DNA from: Sphaerolaimus hirsutus
Lineage: Eukaryota > Nematoda > Chromadorea > Monhysterida > Sphaerolaimidae
Direction of reading: 5' to 3'
DNA length: 64,000 bases
Assembly: GCA_964036195.1 (NCBI GenBank)
Contig: OZ038451.1
Location: 4,158,529 to 4,222,528 of the forward strand
How positions within the stretch are numbered: position 1 is the first letter of the stretch; every line of letters starts with the position of its first letter. Of the stretch, positions 29,481 to 39,025 are shown piece after piece. The position numbers and the translations under genes were made by a program. Under the pieces are notes generated by a model. The model was given only the letters and a program-made list of their open reading frames with translations, did not search any database and was not told where the DNA came from.

Positions 29481-32400
29481 TTGAGATCGAGGGGGCCAGC
29501 AAGCTTACAAGGGGACACTATAGAACAAGTTTGGCACGCTGCGTTGGAGAAGCAAAAACAAGCACGAAGGCGCGCGCGACAACAGAAAACTGGGCAAGAA
29601 GTGGACGCACAACTTGCTGCAGCTGAGAGTCAAGCAGGAGACAGTGAGTCGAACGATTCGGTTAACCCTGAAACAGAAGCGCCGGAAGCGCTAGAGGAGA
29701 GTGAAAGTCAACGCTGGTCTGGACAGACAGCTGAGGATACACCGGTAATCAGATTATCAACGGTTGAAGGCGCAGGGCCTGCGCCAGACAGTTTTAGTCA
29801 GTGGAAGACGCCAGCTGTACCGGCAGCGGCACGGCAGCTAACGTCCAGCGCAGAAGCAGAAGAAGCGCCTGGGACAAGTAGACAAGCTGCAGGAAAGGAA
29901 GCAGGAAAGACAGGTAAGTGGTCTAAGCTTCGGAGGACATTGGGTTGGAGCGCGGGCAGCTCATCCATATCGCCTGGAGTGCGATCGGGTTCTGAAGTCG
30001 GTTCAGACGGATACGTTGGTGACAGCGAGCCTCTAGGGCAGCCGTCGATTCAACGTGATTATCCTTTGATTGCAGCTGAGCTTGGAGCTACTGCAGATCA
30101 ATTTCCCGTGATTGAAAATACCGTAGCGGAACTGTTGGAGACAGCGGCACAGAGTGGAGACACTTCCCCGGCGCTGCAGTTAAGCCCCCCGAAGAGCACT
30201 TCGACGCCGAGAGACGTGTCAGGCAACAGCAGTCGAAACTTATCGAGCGACCAGTCGAGATCGCAGAGCGCAACTGCAAAGGCTAGACGCCAGTTAATTA
30301 AGACCGAATTTTCAAGTAACCCCCCCGTGATAATTATTAGCAGCCCCGCTAGCAGAATGACAAACAATGGCGCAAACCAGACGGCGGCCCCGGCGCTGGA
30401 AGATAGGTACGCAAAGGTCACTAATGCGAATTTAATTTACCAAGCTACCATAATGGACCTGGACCCGGTGCAAACAACGCCATCCTGTGCACAATGGACA
30501 CCCAAAAAGGCATGTGAAGCGGCAAAGAAATGGGCAAACATGATGAGTCAGGCGAGACCGATTGGTGCTTTCTCACAGAATGGTGAACCAGGGGATTTGC
30601 GTATGGTGGCACTAATTAAAACTGCTATGAATTTATGGGGAAGTGACCCAGTCAACGAGGTACCTAGGGTGGAACATTACTTGAGGGAATTTGAAGCGCA
30701 CCACAGTTCACATGGCGATGATATAGTTGATCTGGCGACTGCGTACCAGCAGCATAATCAAGCCCTACAAAATCAGAACGCGACGCTGGGAGGAAATTCG
30801 CCGGCCAGTGGTCAGCAGCCAATAGTACTGACCAATGGTCAAGCAGCGCCCTTGCAATCATCGACGGCACCAGCGGCGCCCCTGTCGGCAGCTGGAACAG
30901 ACCAGGTGAGAACTGTTACGCAGCGACGCGCTCGATCCCGCTCGCCGGCGTCTTCAAGAAGCTCGTCAGCTACGTCCGAAGTGGCAAGGCCCACGGACCC
31001 GGGACAAAATTGGCAATTAGAACAAAGCAATGCGGCAGTCATTACAGCCTTAGCACAGCAATGTGGATACTTTCGCGGCAAACCAAATGAGGGTTTCAGG
31101 GACTGGAGAAGGAGCTGGGACACGGTGTGTGACGCGCTGCGCATAAAATTACAGGAGCGGAAGCCGCTGGTAAAATTGTTTTTGAAAGGCAGTGCCAGAG
31201 CCATTTTCAACACGGGATACAGAGAATTGCGCGACCTGAACTACAAGGACATGATGCAAGCACTGGAGAAGTTCTATGAAAATCCGAATGACAAACATCA
31301 TGCACAGAGAGAGATTTTTGAGACACGACAGGGCGCAGATGAGTCGGTACTGGAATGGGCGGTACGTTTGGAAAAATTGATAAAACGCGCCTATCCAGGC
31401 ATGGGTCATGAAAAACGAGGTGACACATGCATGATAAAATTTCATGGAGGATTGAGAAATGAAATTCGGCGCAATGTACCTGTCACGGCTTCTATCACAT
31501 GGAAAGAAATGGTTGACAACGCGCGTGCTCAGGAGAGCTTTTTGGAAGCAGAACAAAGCCAGAATAAGGGAGAAAAATCTAAACAGGATGTAGTTGCCAG
31601 CGCGACCGACAAGGTAATGGACAGGTTGATGGCGCTGAACATGCCCGCCATGGCTGGACTGCCGTCCCAGGCCGACAAGACGCTAGAGACAATGGAACAG
31701 AAAATGACTGAGAGTGTTGCCAAATTTGACTCGGTGCACCAAGAGATAGCGAAGAAATTAGCGCAACTGGGCGCGTTGGAAGGTAAACTTTTGGGATTGA
31801 ATAGGGACCCCCCTAAGTTGCCCCCGCGCAAATTTGACAAAGGATGTTGGGAATGTGGCTCTGAAGAGCACATCAGATATGAGTGTCCGAAACTCACCCC
31901 AGAACAGAGGGAACAGTATTTCCAAAGGAGCCGCGGCGGCGGAACATCCAGAGGAAATGGACGTGGGCCCGGCGGAGGACAACGTGGCGGCTATCAGAGA
32001 AATGACCAAGCCCAAGCGATGCAGCCAGGTATGGTGCCCATGCAATACGCATATCCGCAGTGGCAACCAGCTCAGCCGATGCCTGTGCAGCCGGCGCAGA
32101 CGGTACAGAGGGCTGGTGATATGAACATGCAACCGCAGATGATGGCATATCAAACGCCGCCAGCTAATTGGATGGCTATGGGACCGGATGGGCGCATGCA
32201 ACAATATAACATGCAACCAGTACCGGTAAGTAACCCCCACGTAGAGTCGCTGAACCCCACCCGAGTGACCAGTACGACTGGAATGACCATGCATGTGCGC
32301 GAAGATGATCGATGCATGATGATACGTCCCGTTAATAAATTAATCCCTGTGATGCAAGGCCTGGAAATAGAGGCAGATGAACCTGACGAACTGGTTCCAG

Positions 32401-33677
32401 AGTCACCCGAAGAACAGCAGCGCACTACGGGAATGCATGTGCTCGCGCAAGAGCGGGAATTCTGGATCAAGCCATGGGCATACATGCGAACTGAAAAGGG
32501 TTATTTGTTTGGAACTACTTGGCTGGCCTTTTTACGCAGGATTGGAATGCATGATCTGAGAGAAACGGACTGTACGCTGTGGCCCAATTGTCCAGCCGAC
32601 GACCACTCGGACACGCTGACTGAGGTGCCCTTGGATGTGCTCATGAATATCAGTCTGGACCCGTTTTTGTACGCCACGCCGGCCGCTCTGCCGCCGCGCA
32701 CTGGATCAAGCAACCACATAGACAGGTATATGGGTTTTCTGTCTACTGAGGAAGGGGTGCGCCCCGCGCCGCGCGCGTACTCAGAACCCCCCTACATGCC
32801 CCAGGTCGCACAGTCGCTGTTTTTTGTATTGGCAGTTGGGTTAATTATAATGGGATTAGCTTTATTACCGGGCGCGGGCGCGACTACCATGCCCTCGTTT
32901 CCATTGCTATGCAGTGACTTGACGGATCACTACGATTTATACACGTACCCCCCCCTACCAAATTGCACGGCTATTGTTGACACTACGGCGTCATTAGAAC
33001 GGCCACGAAAATTGACACTGACAATCTACAAGCGAAATATGGTAGAATATCGTGCGGCAGCGCACAGGTGTGTGGCCTCTACCAGAACGGCAAGGACGTA
33101 CCAGAACTTCTGGGGCGACGTCACGCTGGAAAAGTTTGATTCTAACCCCCGATCTGTGGGCGCCGCCGAGTGCGAAGGCATGATTAAATATCACAAATGC
33201 AACGATGGGCCCATGACCCCTGTGAGTGATCTGGACAATGCATGGGACACCCAATACCCAACCAATGTTAGCTACTCAGGACATGGATTGTATTGTTGCA
33301 AATGGGTGAGTGAAACGACGCCACACTGTGGGCTGTTTCGAGGGGAAGTACGAATGAGATATGGAGCCAACACCATGCAAAGCACGCTGGGTGAGGTTAG
33401 TAAGTGCAATTATGAAATGGGTGCATGCACGCTAGAAGACGGCAGCCAATTAACATGGAAACCGAACCCGAAGGCGGAATGCCCTTATGAAAAATGGCGT
33501 GAAATGCATGGACGTATTAGACAGGATATCTGGCTGGCCAATGATCATACACTATCACTGTCTTTCAGAGCACATGAAGAGGTTGAATCATGCGGCATCA
33601 AACTGTGGAAATCAGATCAGGATATAGTAGTGGCCCCATTTGAAAAGGCAGTGATTCGAAGCGTCAGACAAAAATGA
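29481..33677 (+). CDS. Gag, continuing in frame into an envelope-like glycoprotein (N-terminal part)
   Basis: Numbered from a TTG at 29481; the frame is open from 29394, and the first in-frame ATG is only at 30357, so the true start is unclear. Residues 1-500 are low-complexity and charged. About 510-692 is a retrotransposon capsid domain (GYFRGKPNEGFRDW, LKGSARAIF). A CCHC knuckle C789-X2-C-X4-H-X4-C follows, then Gly/Arg- and Met/Gln-rich stretches. At about 1113-1135 a hydrophobic segment (SLFFVLAVGLIIMGLALL) resembles an internal signal peptide. It precedes a roughly 260-residue Cys-rich region with NCT and NVS sequons. The Cys pattern (for example YCCKW) resembles glycoproteins of chuvirus-like viruses and some invertebrate LTR elements, judged by eye. 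The frame stops at a TGA (33675-33677) just after basic residues, inside the glycoprotein region. Confidence 0.85.
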   Translation: MRSRGPASLQGDTIEQVWHAALEKQKQARRRARQQKTGQEVDAQLAAAESQAGDSESNDSVNPETEAPEALEESESQRWSGQTAEDTPVIRLSTVEGAGPAPDSFSQWKTPAVPAAARQLTSSAEAEEAPGTSRQAAGKEAGKTGKWSKLRRTLGWSAGSSSISPGVRSGSEVGSDGYVGDSEPLGQPSIQRDYPLIAAELGATADQFPVIENTVAELLETAAQSGDTSPALQLSPPKSTSTPRDVSGNSSRNLSSDQSRSQSATAKARRQLIKTEFSSNPPVIIISSPASRMTNNGANQTAAPALEDRYAKVTNANLIYQATIMDLDPVQTTPSCAQWTPKKACEAAKKWANMMSQARPIGAFSQNGEPGDLRMVALIKTAMNLWGSDPVNEVPRVEHYLREFEAHHSSHGDDIVDLATAYQQHNQALQNQNATLGGNSPASGQQPIVLTNGQAAPLQSSTAPAAPLSAAGTDQVRTVTQRRARSRSPASSRSSSATSEVARPTDPGQNWQLEQSNAAVITALAQQCGYFRGKPNEGFRDWRRSWDTVCDALRIKLQERKPLVKLFLKGSARAIFNTGYRELRDLNYKDMMQALEKFYENPNDKHHAQREIFETRQGADESVLEWAVRLEKLIKRAYPGMGHEKRGDTCMIKFHGGLRNEIRRNVPVTASITWKEMVDNARAQESFLEAEQSQNKGEKSKQDVVASATDKVMDRLMALNMPAMAGLPSQADKTLETMEQKMTESVAKFDSVHQEIAKKLAQLGALEGKLLGLNRDPPKLPPRKFDKGCWECGSEEHIRYECPKLTPEQREQYFQRSRGGGTSRGNGRGPGGGQRGGYQRNDQAQAMQPGMVPMQYAYPQWQPAQPMPVQPAQTVQRAGDMNMQPQMMAYQTPPANWMAMGPDGRMQQYNMQPVPVSNPHVESLNPTRVTSTTGMTMHVREDDRCMMIRPVNKLIPVMQGLEIEADEPDELVPESPEEQQRTTGMHVLAQEREFWIKPWAYMRTEKGYLFGTTWLAFLRRIGMHDLRETDCTLWPNCPADDHSDTLTEVPLDVLMNISLDPFLYATPAALPPRTGSSNHIDRYMGFLSTEEGVRPAPRAYSEPPYMPQVAQSLFFVLAVGLIIMGLALLPGAGATTMPSFPLLCSDLTDHYDLYTYPPLPNCTAIVDTTASLERPRKLTLTIYKRNMVEYRAAAHRCVASTRTARTYQNFWGDVTLEKFDSNPRSVGAAECEGMIKYHKCNDGPMTPVSDLDNAWDTQYPTNVSYSGHGLYCCKWVSETTPHCGLFRGEVRMRYGANTMQSTLGEVSKCNYEMGACTLEDGSQLTWKPNPKAECPYEKWREMHGRIRQDIWLANDHTLSLSFRAHEEVESCGIKLWKSDQDIVVAPFEKAVIRSVRQK

Positions 33678-35537
33678 GCGCAAGGTCGACCCACGCTGGG
33701 AATAGTGAGCGCAGGCCAATTAGCAGCCAGCATGCAGGCGGTATACGAAACGGCAGAACAAACCATGCGTGCACAGACCGTAGCCACCTGCAAGAACGTG
33801 CAACACTTCCAAGAATTTGTGCGCCTGGCCATGAGTGAACACGCCACTACGACAGCCCGCTGGTACATGAATGATAATGAAATAATTGCCAAACCCGCGC
33901 CGGACGGATTTTTGCTCCACAAATGTTTCGCGGTAAAAACGTACGAGATAATGAAAGAGAAAAAGTCTCCAGAATGTTATGAAACAGTACCTGTGCAAGT
34001 TAGCGTGCATGGGCAAAATGTGACGTTACACATGAATAGGTTGACAAACATTTTGCACTTTCAAGCGATCCCGGGATCATGCACTAATGCACACAATCGT
34101 GTGGTAATGTTAAATGGACAGTGGTACAAATATCTACCGGAAGTAGGCGGCCTGGAACACTTACCTATGTATAACACACACAGTTTCCCGCAGAAATGGC
34201 AACAGGAAAAGGTTAAAGACGTGCATCATCAGATTTTTGCCGCCACGACCATGTACAACTTATCAGAATTATTGCCGACGACCACCCTAAATGACGTATG
34301 GCATGCATATTCAATCGTGCGGCAAATTATGCAGGGGGCGGAGCCGAAGGTGGAATCACACATGCAAAGGCATCGAACATTGGCAAAATCAGTATTGGCG
34401 CTGGGATGGTGGGATTTTGACACTTGGCGCACCTGGCTGCAAGTATGGATCTACCTGATATGTGCCCTAGTCACCATGCAATATCTACTAGCCGCGCTCA
34501 TGGCTGCAGCGCCGGAAATGGCCGTGACTTTGGTGAACAGGGCAAAGGAAAAAATCAAAAGGCGACCAAAGACAGAAGAAAAGTCCAATATCATTGTCGA
34601 ATTGGCTGAGGACCGCCCTAGCGAACAGGTAAAGGTAAGAACGGTAATTAACCCGTGCGTGGGAATGCCAAGTGGCATGCCCGCACTCACGGGCGCGCGT
34701 CGTTTTCCCGCTATACAATACAGTATCAACAGAAAATGCGATCTGGAAGAAGAATCGGTGTGCATGATCACTTTCTCGACGGAGGAAAGAGATAACATAC
34801 ATCAGGTAGCCAATCGACGCGAAGAGATCGTGCATGTGTATTACAGCCCATCCATTACCATAACCATCGACGGGAGAGAATATCGGAGATGTCTACTGGA
34901 CACAGGTGCCATGCGTTCATTATGCAACAGAGACGTGCTGATGCGACATAAGGAAAAGGCTACGAAGCATGATGAAGTTTCACCTATTGGAGCCCTCAGG
35001 TGCGCGGCAGATTCGAAACTTTTGGTATTGGGACAGATGGAAGTACCGGTAACGATGGGAAACCACACCTTCGGGATTGTGTTTCAGGCAGTAAACGGAT
35101 TAGCTGGTGAAATTTTAATTGGCGCAGACGTTTTACGGCACATGGTAGTAGACATGCCCGCAAGGGAACTACGAATCCCTACGGCCAACGCGATAATTCC
35201 CTTCGATAACCCAGACCCGGAAGTGCAGCAGCGCAGAATTTACGCTATTGTGAACGAAAAAATAGAAATTCTGGCTAGACATGAAGCGCTAGTGACCGCA
35301 AAATTATCTGCCCCCATGGATGAAAGGTTATTTACGGTCATGGGATTGGATACGGTAGGTGAACGCTGTGGCGTTATGGCTGCTTCAGCGGCCTATGAAA
35401 CTAGTGCCCCGGTGTTTCAGGTGAGATGTGCAAATGTACGAAATCAGCCCGTAGTGCTACAGGTAGGACAGCGCATTGCGGTAGTCGAACCAGTGGATTG
35501 CGTGCTGAAAGTGAAACCTGGAGACCCCCCCCACTGA
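33678..35537 (+). CDS. Envelope-like glycoprotein (C-terminal part) continuing into retropepsin
   Basis: Same frame as the Gag ORF, separated only by the TGA at 33675-33677; a GTG at 33705 is the first alternative start. Numbered from 33705, residues 1-240 look like the second half of a viral surface glycoprotein, with NVT and NLS sequons. A membrane anchor lies at about 247-269 (VWIYLICALVTMQYLLAAL), followed by a basic tail (EKIKRRPK). The retropepsin follows: LLDTGA with D399, and ILIGADVL at 470-477, the two signature segments of an aspartic protease. The ORF ends at TGA 35535 just after a run of eight C (35525-35532), where the pol frame takes over. An envelope lying between Gag and protease is atypical, since retroviral and errantiviral env genes follow pol. 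Confidence 0.82.
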   Translation, partial: AQGRPTLGIVSAGQLAASMQAVYETAEQTMRAQTVATCKNVQHFQEFVRLAMSEHATTTARWYMNDNEIIAKPAPDGFLLHKCFAVKTYEIMKEKKSPECYETVPVQVSVHGQNVTLHMNRLTNILHFQAIPGSCTNAHNRVVMLNGQWYKYLPEVGGLEHLPMYNTHSFPQKWQQEKVKDVHHQIFAATTMYNLSELLPTTTLNDVWHAYSIVRQIMQGAEPKVESHMQRHRTLAKSVLALGWWDFDTWRTWLQVWIYLICALVTMQYLLAALMAAAPEMAVTLVNRAKEKIKRRPKTEEKSNIIVELAEDRPSEQVKVRTVINPCVGMPSGMPALTGARRFPAIQYSINRKCDLEEESVCMITFSTEERDNIHQVANRREEIVHVYYSPSITITIDGREYRRCLLDTGAMRSLCNRDVLMRHKEKATKHDEVSPIGALRCAADSKLLVLGQMEVPVTMGNHTFGIVFQAVNGLAGEILIGADVLRHMVVDMPARELRIPTANAIIPFDNPDPEVQQRRIYAIVNEKIEILARHEALVTAKLSAPMDERLFTVMGLDTVGERCGVMAASAAYETSAPVFQVRCANVRNQPVVLQVGQRIAVVEPVDCVLKVKPGDPPH

Positions 35538-35541
35538 ATGG

Positions 35542-36078
35542 GTGAAGCAGTGTTATGACAGAGATGTGTGTCGACAAGTGCAAGCGACTGAACCTCCCCC
35601 CAAAGTAGCCGAAGACAAATTAGGACCCCCACTGCAAGTTGCATGCCCAGACGGACACGTGATGGAATTCACCGTGCCAGAAACTTTGACGGACGAACGT
35701 AGAGAGGAACTGAAAAAGGTGATTTTGCAGTACAAAGAAGCTTTTGCCCAACATAAGTATGACATCGGCTACAGCGAATTGGTGGATTACCGGTTGCAAT
35801 TAGTGGACAAGAAACCAATTGCATGCAGAATGTACCGGTTGAGTCTGGATGATCAGCAATACTTAGAAAATCATTTGAGATGCCTCATCGAGCACGACAT
35901 CGTGGAACCCAGTACGAGCCCGTATTGTGCCCCCACGCTGGTGGTATCCAAACCGGATGGATCAAAGCGGATGGTAATTGATTACAGACGCCTGAACGCT
36001 GTTTTGCACGCTCCCCAATTCCCATTACCCCGCTTAGATGAAACAGTCGAATCTTTATGTAGCTGCAAGTATTTTTAG
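35542..36078 (+). CDS. Reverse transcriptase, N-terminal segment (pol, frame 1)
   Basis: The frame overlaps the protease end and is in the +1 frame relative to it; the listed GTG at 35542 is not a true start. It carries the fingers of a Ty3/Gypsy RT: VDYRLQLVDKKPI, CRMYRLS, IVEPSTSPYCAPTLVV, KPDGSKRMVIDYRRLN and FPLPRLDET. The frame ends with a TAG at 36076, immediately after a run of five T and right before catalytic motif A, where the sequence continues in another frame (36038-38797). Either a programmed slip, an indel or a sequence error explains each change. Confidence 0.88.
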   Translation: MKQCYDRDVCRQVQATEPPPKVAEDKLGPPLQVACPDGHVMEFTVPETLTDERREELKKVILQYKEAFAQHKYDIGYSELVDYRLQLVDKKPIACRMYRLSLDDQQYLENHLRCLIEHDIVEPSTSPYCAPTLVVSKPDGSKRMVIDYRRLNAVLHAPQFPLPRLDETVESLCSCKYF

Positions 36079-38797
36079 CAGTGCCGATATAAATCAAGCT
36101 TTCTATAACATTGCTTTGCATCCAGATGATCGACACATTACGTCGTTTAGAAATATTGTTGGACAATTTCAACTGAAACGTTTACCAATGGGATTAAAAT
36201 GCTCACCTAGTTTAGCGCAACGCTGTTTTGAATTAGCTATGGCCGGCTTAATACATCGAAATGTGTTATTATACATCGACGACTTGCTGATTTATAGTGC
36301 AACCTGGGAAACACATTTATACGACATAGGGCAGGTGTTGGAACGATTAATTAGAAATAATTTCAAAATTAGTCCAAAAAAGTGTTTTTTCGCACGCGTC
36401 ACAGCTGTACGTTTTCTAGGATTTATGATTGGCCGTGACGGCGTGTGCGTACCGGATGACAAACGCCATATAATTCAGGACTGGCCGGTACCCACTACCG
36501 TAAAAGAGGTTAAGGGTTTTCTGGGAGCTATAGGTTTTTTTAGACGCATGATTCACAGGTGCGCAGAGTTAGCTGTACCTTTGTCAAATCTCACGCGTAC
36601 GGGACCAAGAGAAAATTACAATAGCGACACCCCGGTGGATTTGACAGCGAAACCCAAAGCATTGGAAGCTTTTCATAAGCTCAAGGAAGCATTGTTAGGA
36701 AGCCCATGTTTGCAATTCCCCGATCCCAAACGCATGTTTATAATTATCACGGACGCCTCTAAAATTGCTGTTGCAGGAGTGCTAGCACAACGAGCAGAGG
36801 ACGAAAAGGTACTACATGCATGTGCCTTTTACAGCCGGAAGTTAGGCGCAACCCAAAGCAAATGGCCAGCAATTTCACTGGAAGCATGTGCAATCTACGA
36901 AAGCATACGTAATTGGCATTGTTATCTGGCGGGACGGCCTTTTGAAGTCTGGACTGACGCCAAGAGTATTTCGTGGGTAAAGAATCCTAATTTAGAGACC
37001 ACCCCGCACGCCATGCTACACAAGTTAGCTTTAGCAATTACGCCGTACCAAATCACGTTCAAGCATTTGCGGGGAAAAAGCAACGAATTAGCAGATGCAT
37101 TATCTAGAAGACAAGACGCGCCAGTGGTATTCGACGAGAAAAAGGACCTGGACGAGGCTTTTGAGCAGTTCGCACAAGTTACGTGCCGTGAAATCGCTAT
37201 CCCGCACGATAAGCAGGTTACGGTAGTTGCGGCGAGCAGGGCAGCGTACCAGCCAATCAGCGAACGAATCGGCGTAAACGAGGAGGCGGAGTTACTGCGA
37301 CCAATCAGCGACCAGACGCGCGGGCGAAAAGAGGCGGAGTCACCCGGGCTGCGAGAGCGGCAGCGGAATGCGGAAGCGCCTGGAACTGGAACAATGGCTG
37401 GTGGTTCAGGAGCCGGAAATGAAGTTGCTCCGGGTTTAACGAGTGTAACCAAGCGCAGTACAATCATGGCGCTACCTCCCATGACTTCGGTTGACAAATT
37501 GAAGCGACTACAAGCGGAAGAACCGTACATTGCCACAACTATAGAAGTGTGTCGCGCAGATAATTTTTACAGCGCCGCGCTGTATTTTATTGACCAATAC
37601 GGTTTGTTACGTCGCCAAGCGGGAACGCCCCAGATACCAGGTATACAGTTATATGACCCGGTGTGTATCCCGTCGGAATTAGTTCCATTTGTGTTAGAAT
37701 TAGCTCATAATCACCCCACGGCGGGCCACTTAGGAATAATAAAAACATTTGAAAGATTACAGGAATTCGCGTGGTTTCCAGGAATGCGGCCAGAAAGTGC
37801 GCGCTGGGTAGCTACTTGCCCTTCGTGCAACGCCAAGAAAGGTCTCAGAGCGGCAATGCGAACTCAAATGGTGTGCCGCCAGGTAGCCAAAAGGCCAGGT
37901 GATGTGATAGCAGTAGACGCAATAGGACCTTTACTAACCACGAAACGCAGAAACCGACATGTGTTGGTATTTGTTGATCAGTGCACACGTTTTGGAATTG
38001 CCGTGCCCGTTCCCGACATAAAACAAGACACAGTATCATTTGCATTTTTGTTGCACATTTTGCCTATATTTAGTGTGCCGGCCATTATACTCAGTGATAA
38101 CGCCCCTAGCTTTACCGAGGGCACTTTTGCCAAGCTTTTACAATATTTGAACGCGACCCAACACACATCATTTGCGTACACCCCCAAGAGCAACGGAATG
38201 GTGGAACGTAGGAATGGTGTTCTGATGGAAATAGTATCTCACTACGTAAATCGTACACATGACGATTGGGACATACATTTAGGCGCCGCTGTACATGCGT
38301 ACAATACATCGAAACACCCTTCCCTGCAAACCACCCCCTATGCGTTGCTATTTGGCAAGCCTGCTGCGTCCATGTGGGAGCGTATGATCGAGCCTCCCCC
38401 TGACACCGAGGCATTGCCCTCACTGCCGCATAAGCGCGCGCTTATAAATGAATTAGGCGCGCGTCTGACCACAGCACGCGAAGCAGCGCACACCGCTTTA
38501 GCAAAGGCGCAGCAAAAGGAGCAATTTTACGCCAATCGCCGTGCGCGCCGATTGAATGTGCAACGTGGGCAAGCGGTACGCGTGTACACGCCGCGTATTA
38601 CTCAGTTGACGGGCCCTAGTAAGAAATTCGCGCCTCGCTTTATCGGCCCGTATGAGTGCATTGATTATGCCCACCCATTAGTGACTTTGTTCAACAATAT
38701 TAATAAGAAAATCTATGTAGTTCATGCAGATCGTTGCAAGGCAACCAGTGAATATTTAATTCCCCCTTCTTACAGTGAATTATACGGCAACGACTGA
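36038..38797 (+). CDS. Reverse transcriptase (catalytic part), RNase H and integrase
   Basis: Numbered from 36038; real homology begins at about 36074 with SSADINQAFYNI (motif A). The RT active site is YIDD at 79-82. RNase H follows with D239 (ITDASK), E282 (SLEACA), D307 (VWTDAKS) and LRGKSNELADALSRR. A charged linker of about 100 residues leads to the integrase: zinc-binding H559, H564, C594 and C597, then catalytic D627, D687 and E723, spaced as DD35E. A basic C-terminal region ends with FIGPYECIDY. Domain order and RNase H type are those of Ty3/Gypsy elements. This is the enzyme set that copies the RNA and inserts the cDNA. Confidence 0.94.
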   Translation: MKQSNLYVAASIFSSADINQAFYNIALHPDDRHITSFRNIVGQFQLKRLPMGLKCSPSLAQRCFELAMAGLIHRNVLLYIDDLLIYSATWETHLYDIGQVLERLIRNNFKISPKKCFFARVTAVRFLGFMIGRDGVCVPDDKRHIIQDWPVPTTVKEVKGFLGAIGFFRRMIHRCAELAVPLSNLTRTGPRENYNSDTPVDLTAKPKALEAFHKLKEALLGSPCLQFPDPKRMFIIITDASKIAVAGVLAQRAEDEKVLHACAFYSRKLGATQSKWPAISLEACAIYESIRNWHCYLAGRPFEVWTDAKSISWVKNPNLETTPHAMLHKLALAITPYQITFKHLRGKSNELADALSRRQDAPVVFDEKKDLDEAFEQFAQVTCREIAIPHDKQVTVVAASRAAYQPISERIGVNEEAELLRPISDQTRGRKEAESPGLRERQRNAEAPGTGTMAGGSGAGNEVAPGLTSVTKRSTIMALPPMTSVDKLKRLQAEEPYIATTIEVCRADNFYSAALYFIDQYGLLRRQAGTPQIPGIQLYDPVCIPSELVPFVLELAHNHPTAGHLGIIKTFERLQEFAWFPGMRPESARWVATCPSCNAKKGLRAAMRTQMVCRQVAKRPGDVIAVDAIGPLLTTKRRNRHVLVFVDQCTRFGIAVPVPDIKQDTVSFAFLLHILPIFSVPAIILSDNAPSFTEGTFAKLLQYLNATQHTSFAYTPKSNGMVERRNGVLMEIVSHYVNRTHDDWDIHLGAAVHAYNTSKHPSLQTTPYALLFGKPAASMWERMIEPPPDTEALPSLPHKRALINELGARLTTAREAAHTALAKAQQKEQFYANRRARRLNVQRGQAVRVYTPRITQLTGPSKKFAPRFIGPYECIDYAHPLVTLFNNINKKIYVVHADRCKATSEYLIPPSYSELYGND

Positions 38798-39025
38798 AAT
38801 TGATTAATTAGCTGATTAATTAGCCGTTACGACCATCGCCGTCGCGTCAAGCAACACGGAACCAGGTAAAACAGGTATGAAGTGTGTGTGAAAGTGTGCG
38901 TGTGTTTTTAGGAAGCTCGTGCACCCCTTTTGCCCACGGGCAACTGGACCGCACGAGTTTTTATTACTTTCCCCGTTCATTAAAACCTTCGCAATTAATT
39001 ACTTTGTCACATTGTTATAATTATA
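38798..39025 (+). promoter_or_regulatory. Spacer between pol and helicase ORF, with hairpin and candidate 3' splice site
   Basis: Contains GTGTGTTTTTAG|G (AG at about 38909-38910), a plausible splice acceptor, followed by inverted repeats CTCGTGC (38916-38922) and GCACGAG (38951-38957) with an inner TGCCC/GGGCA stem. No ATG lies between the acceptor and the ATG at 39026, which has a favourable context (ATAATGG). Confidence 0.4.

Noticed and set aside
34424-34835. Minus-strand and alternative-frame ORFs within the LTR element
   Set aside because: They overlap well-supported Gag/Env/Pol/helicase frames and show no domain.
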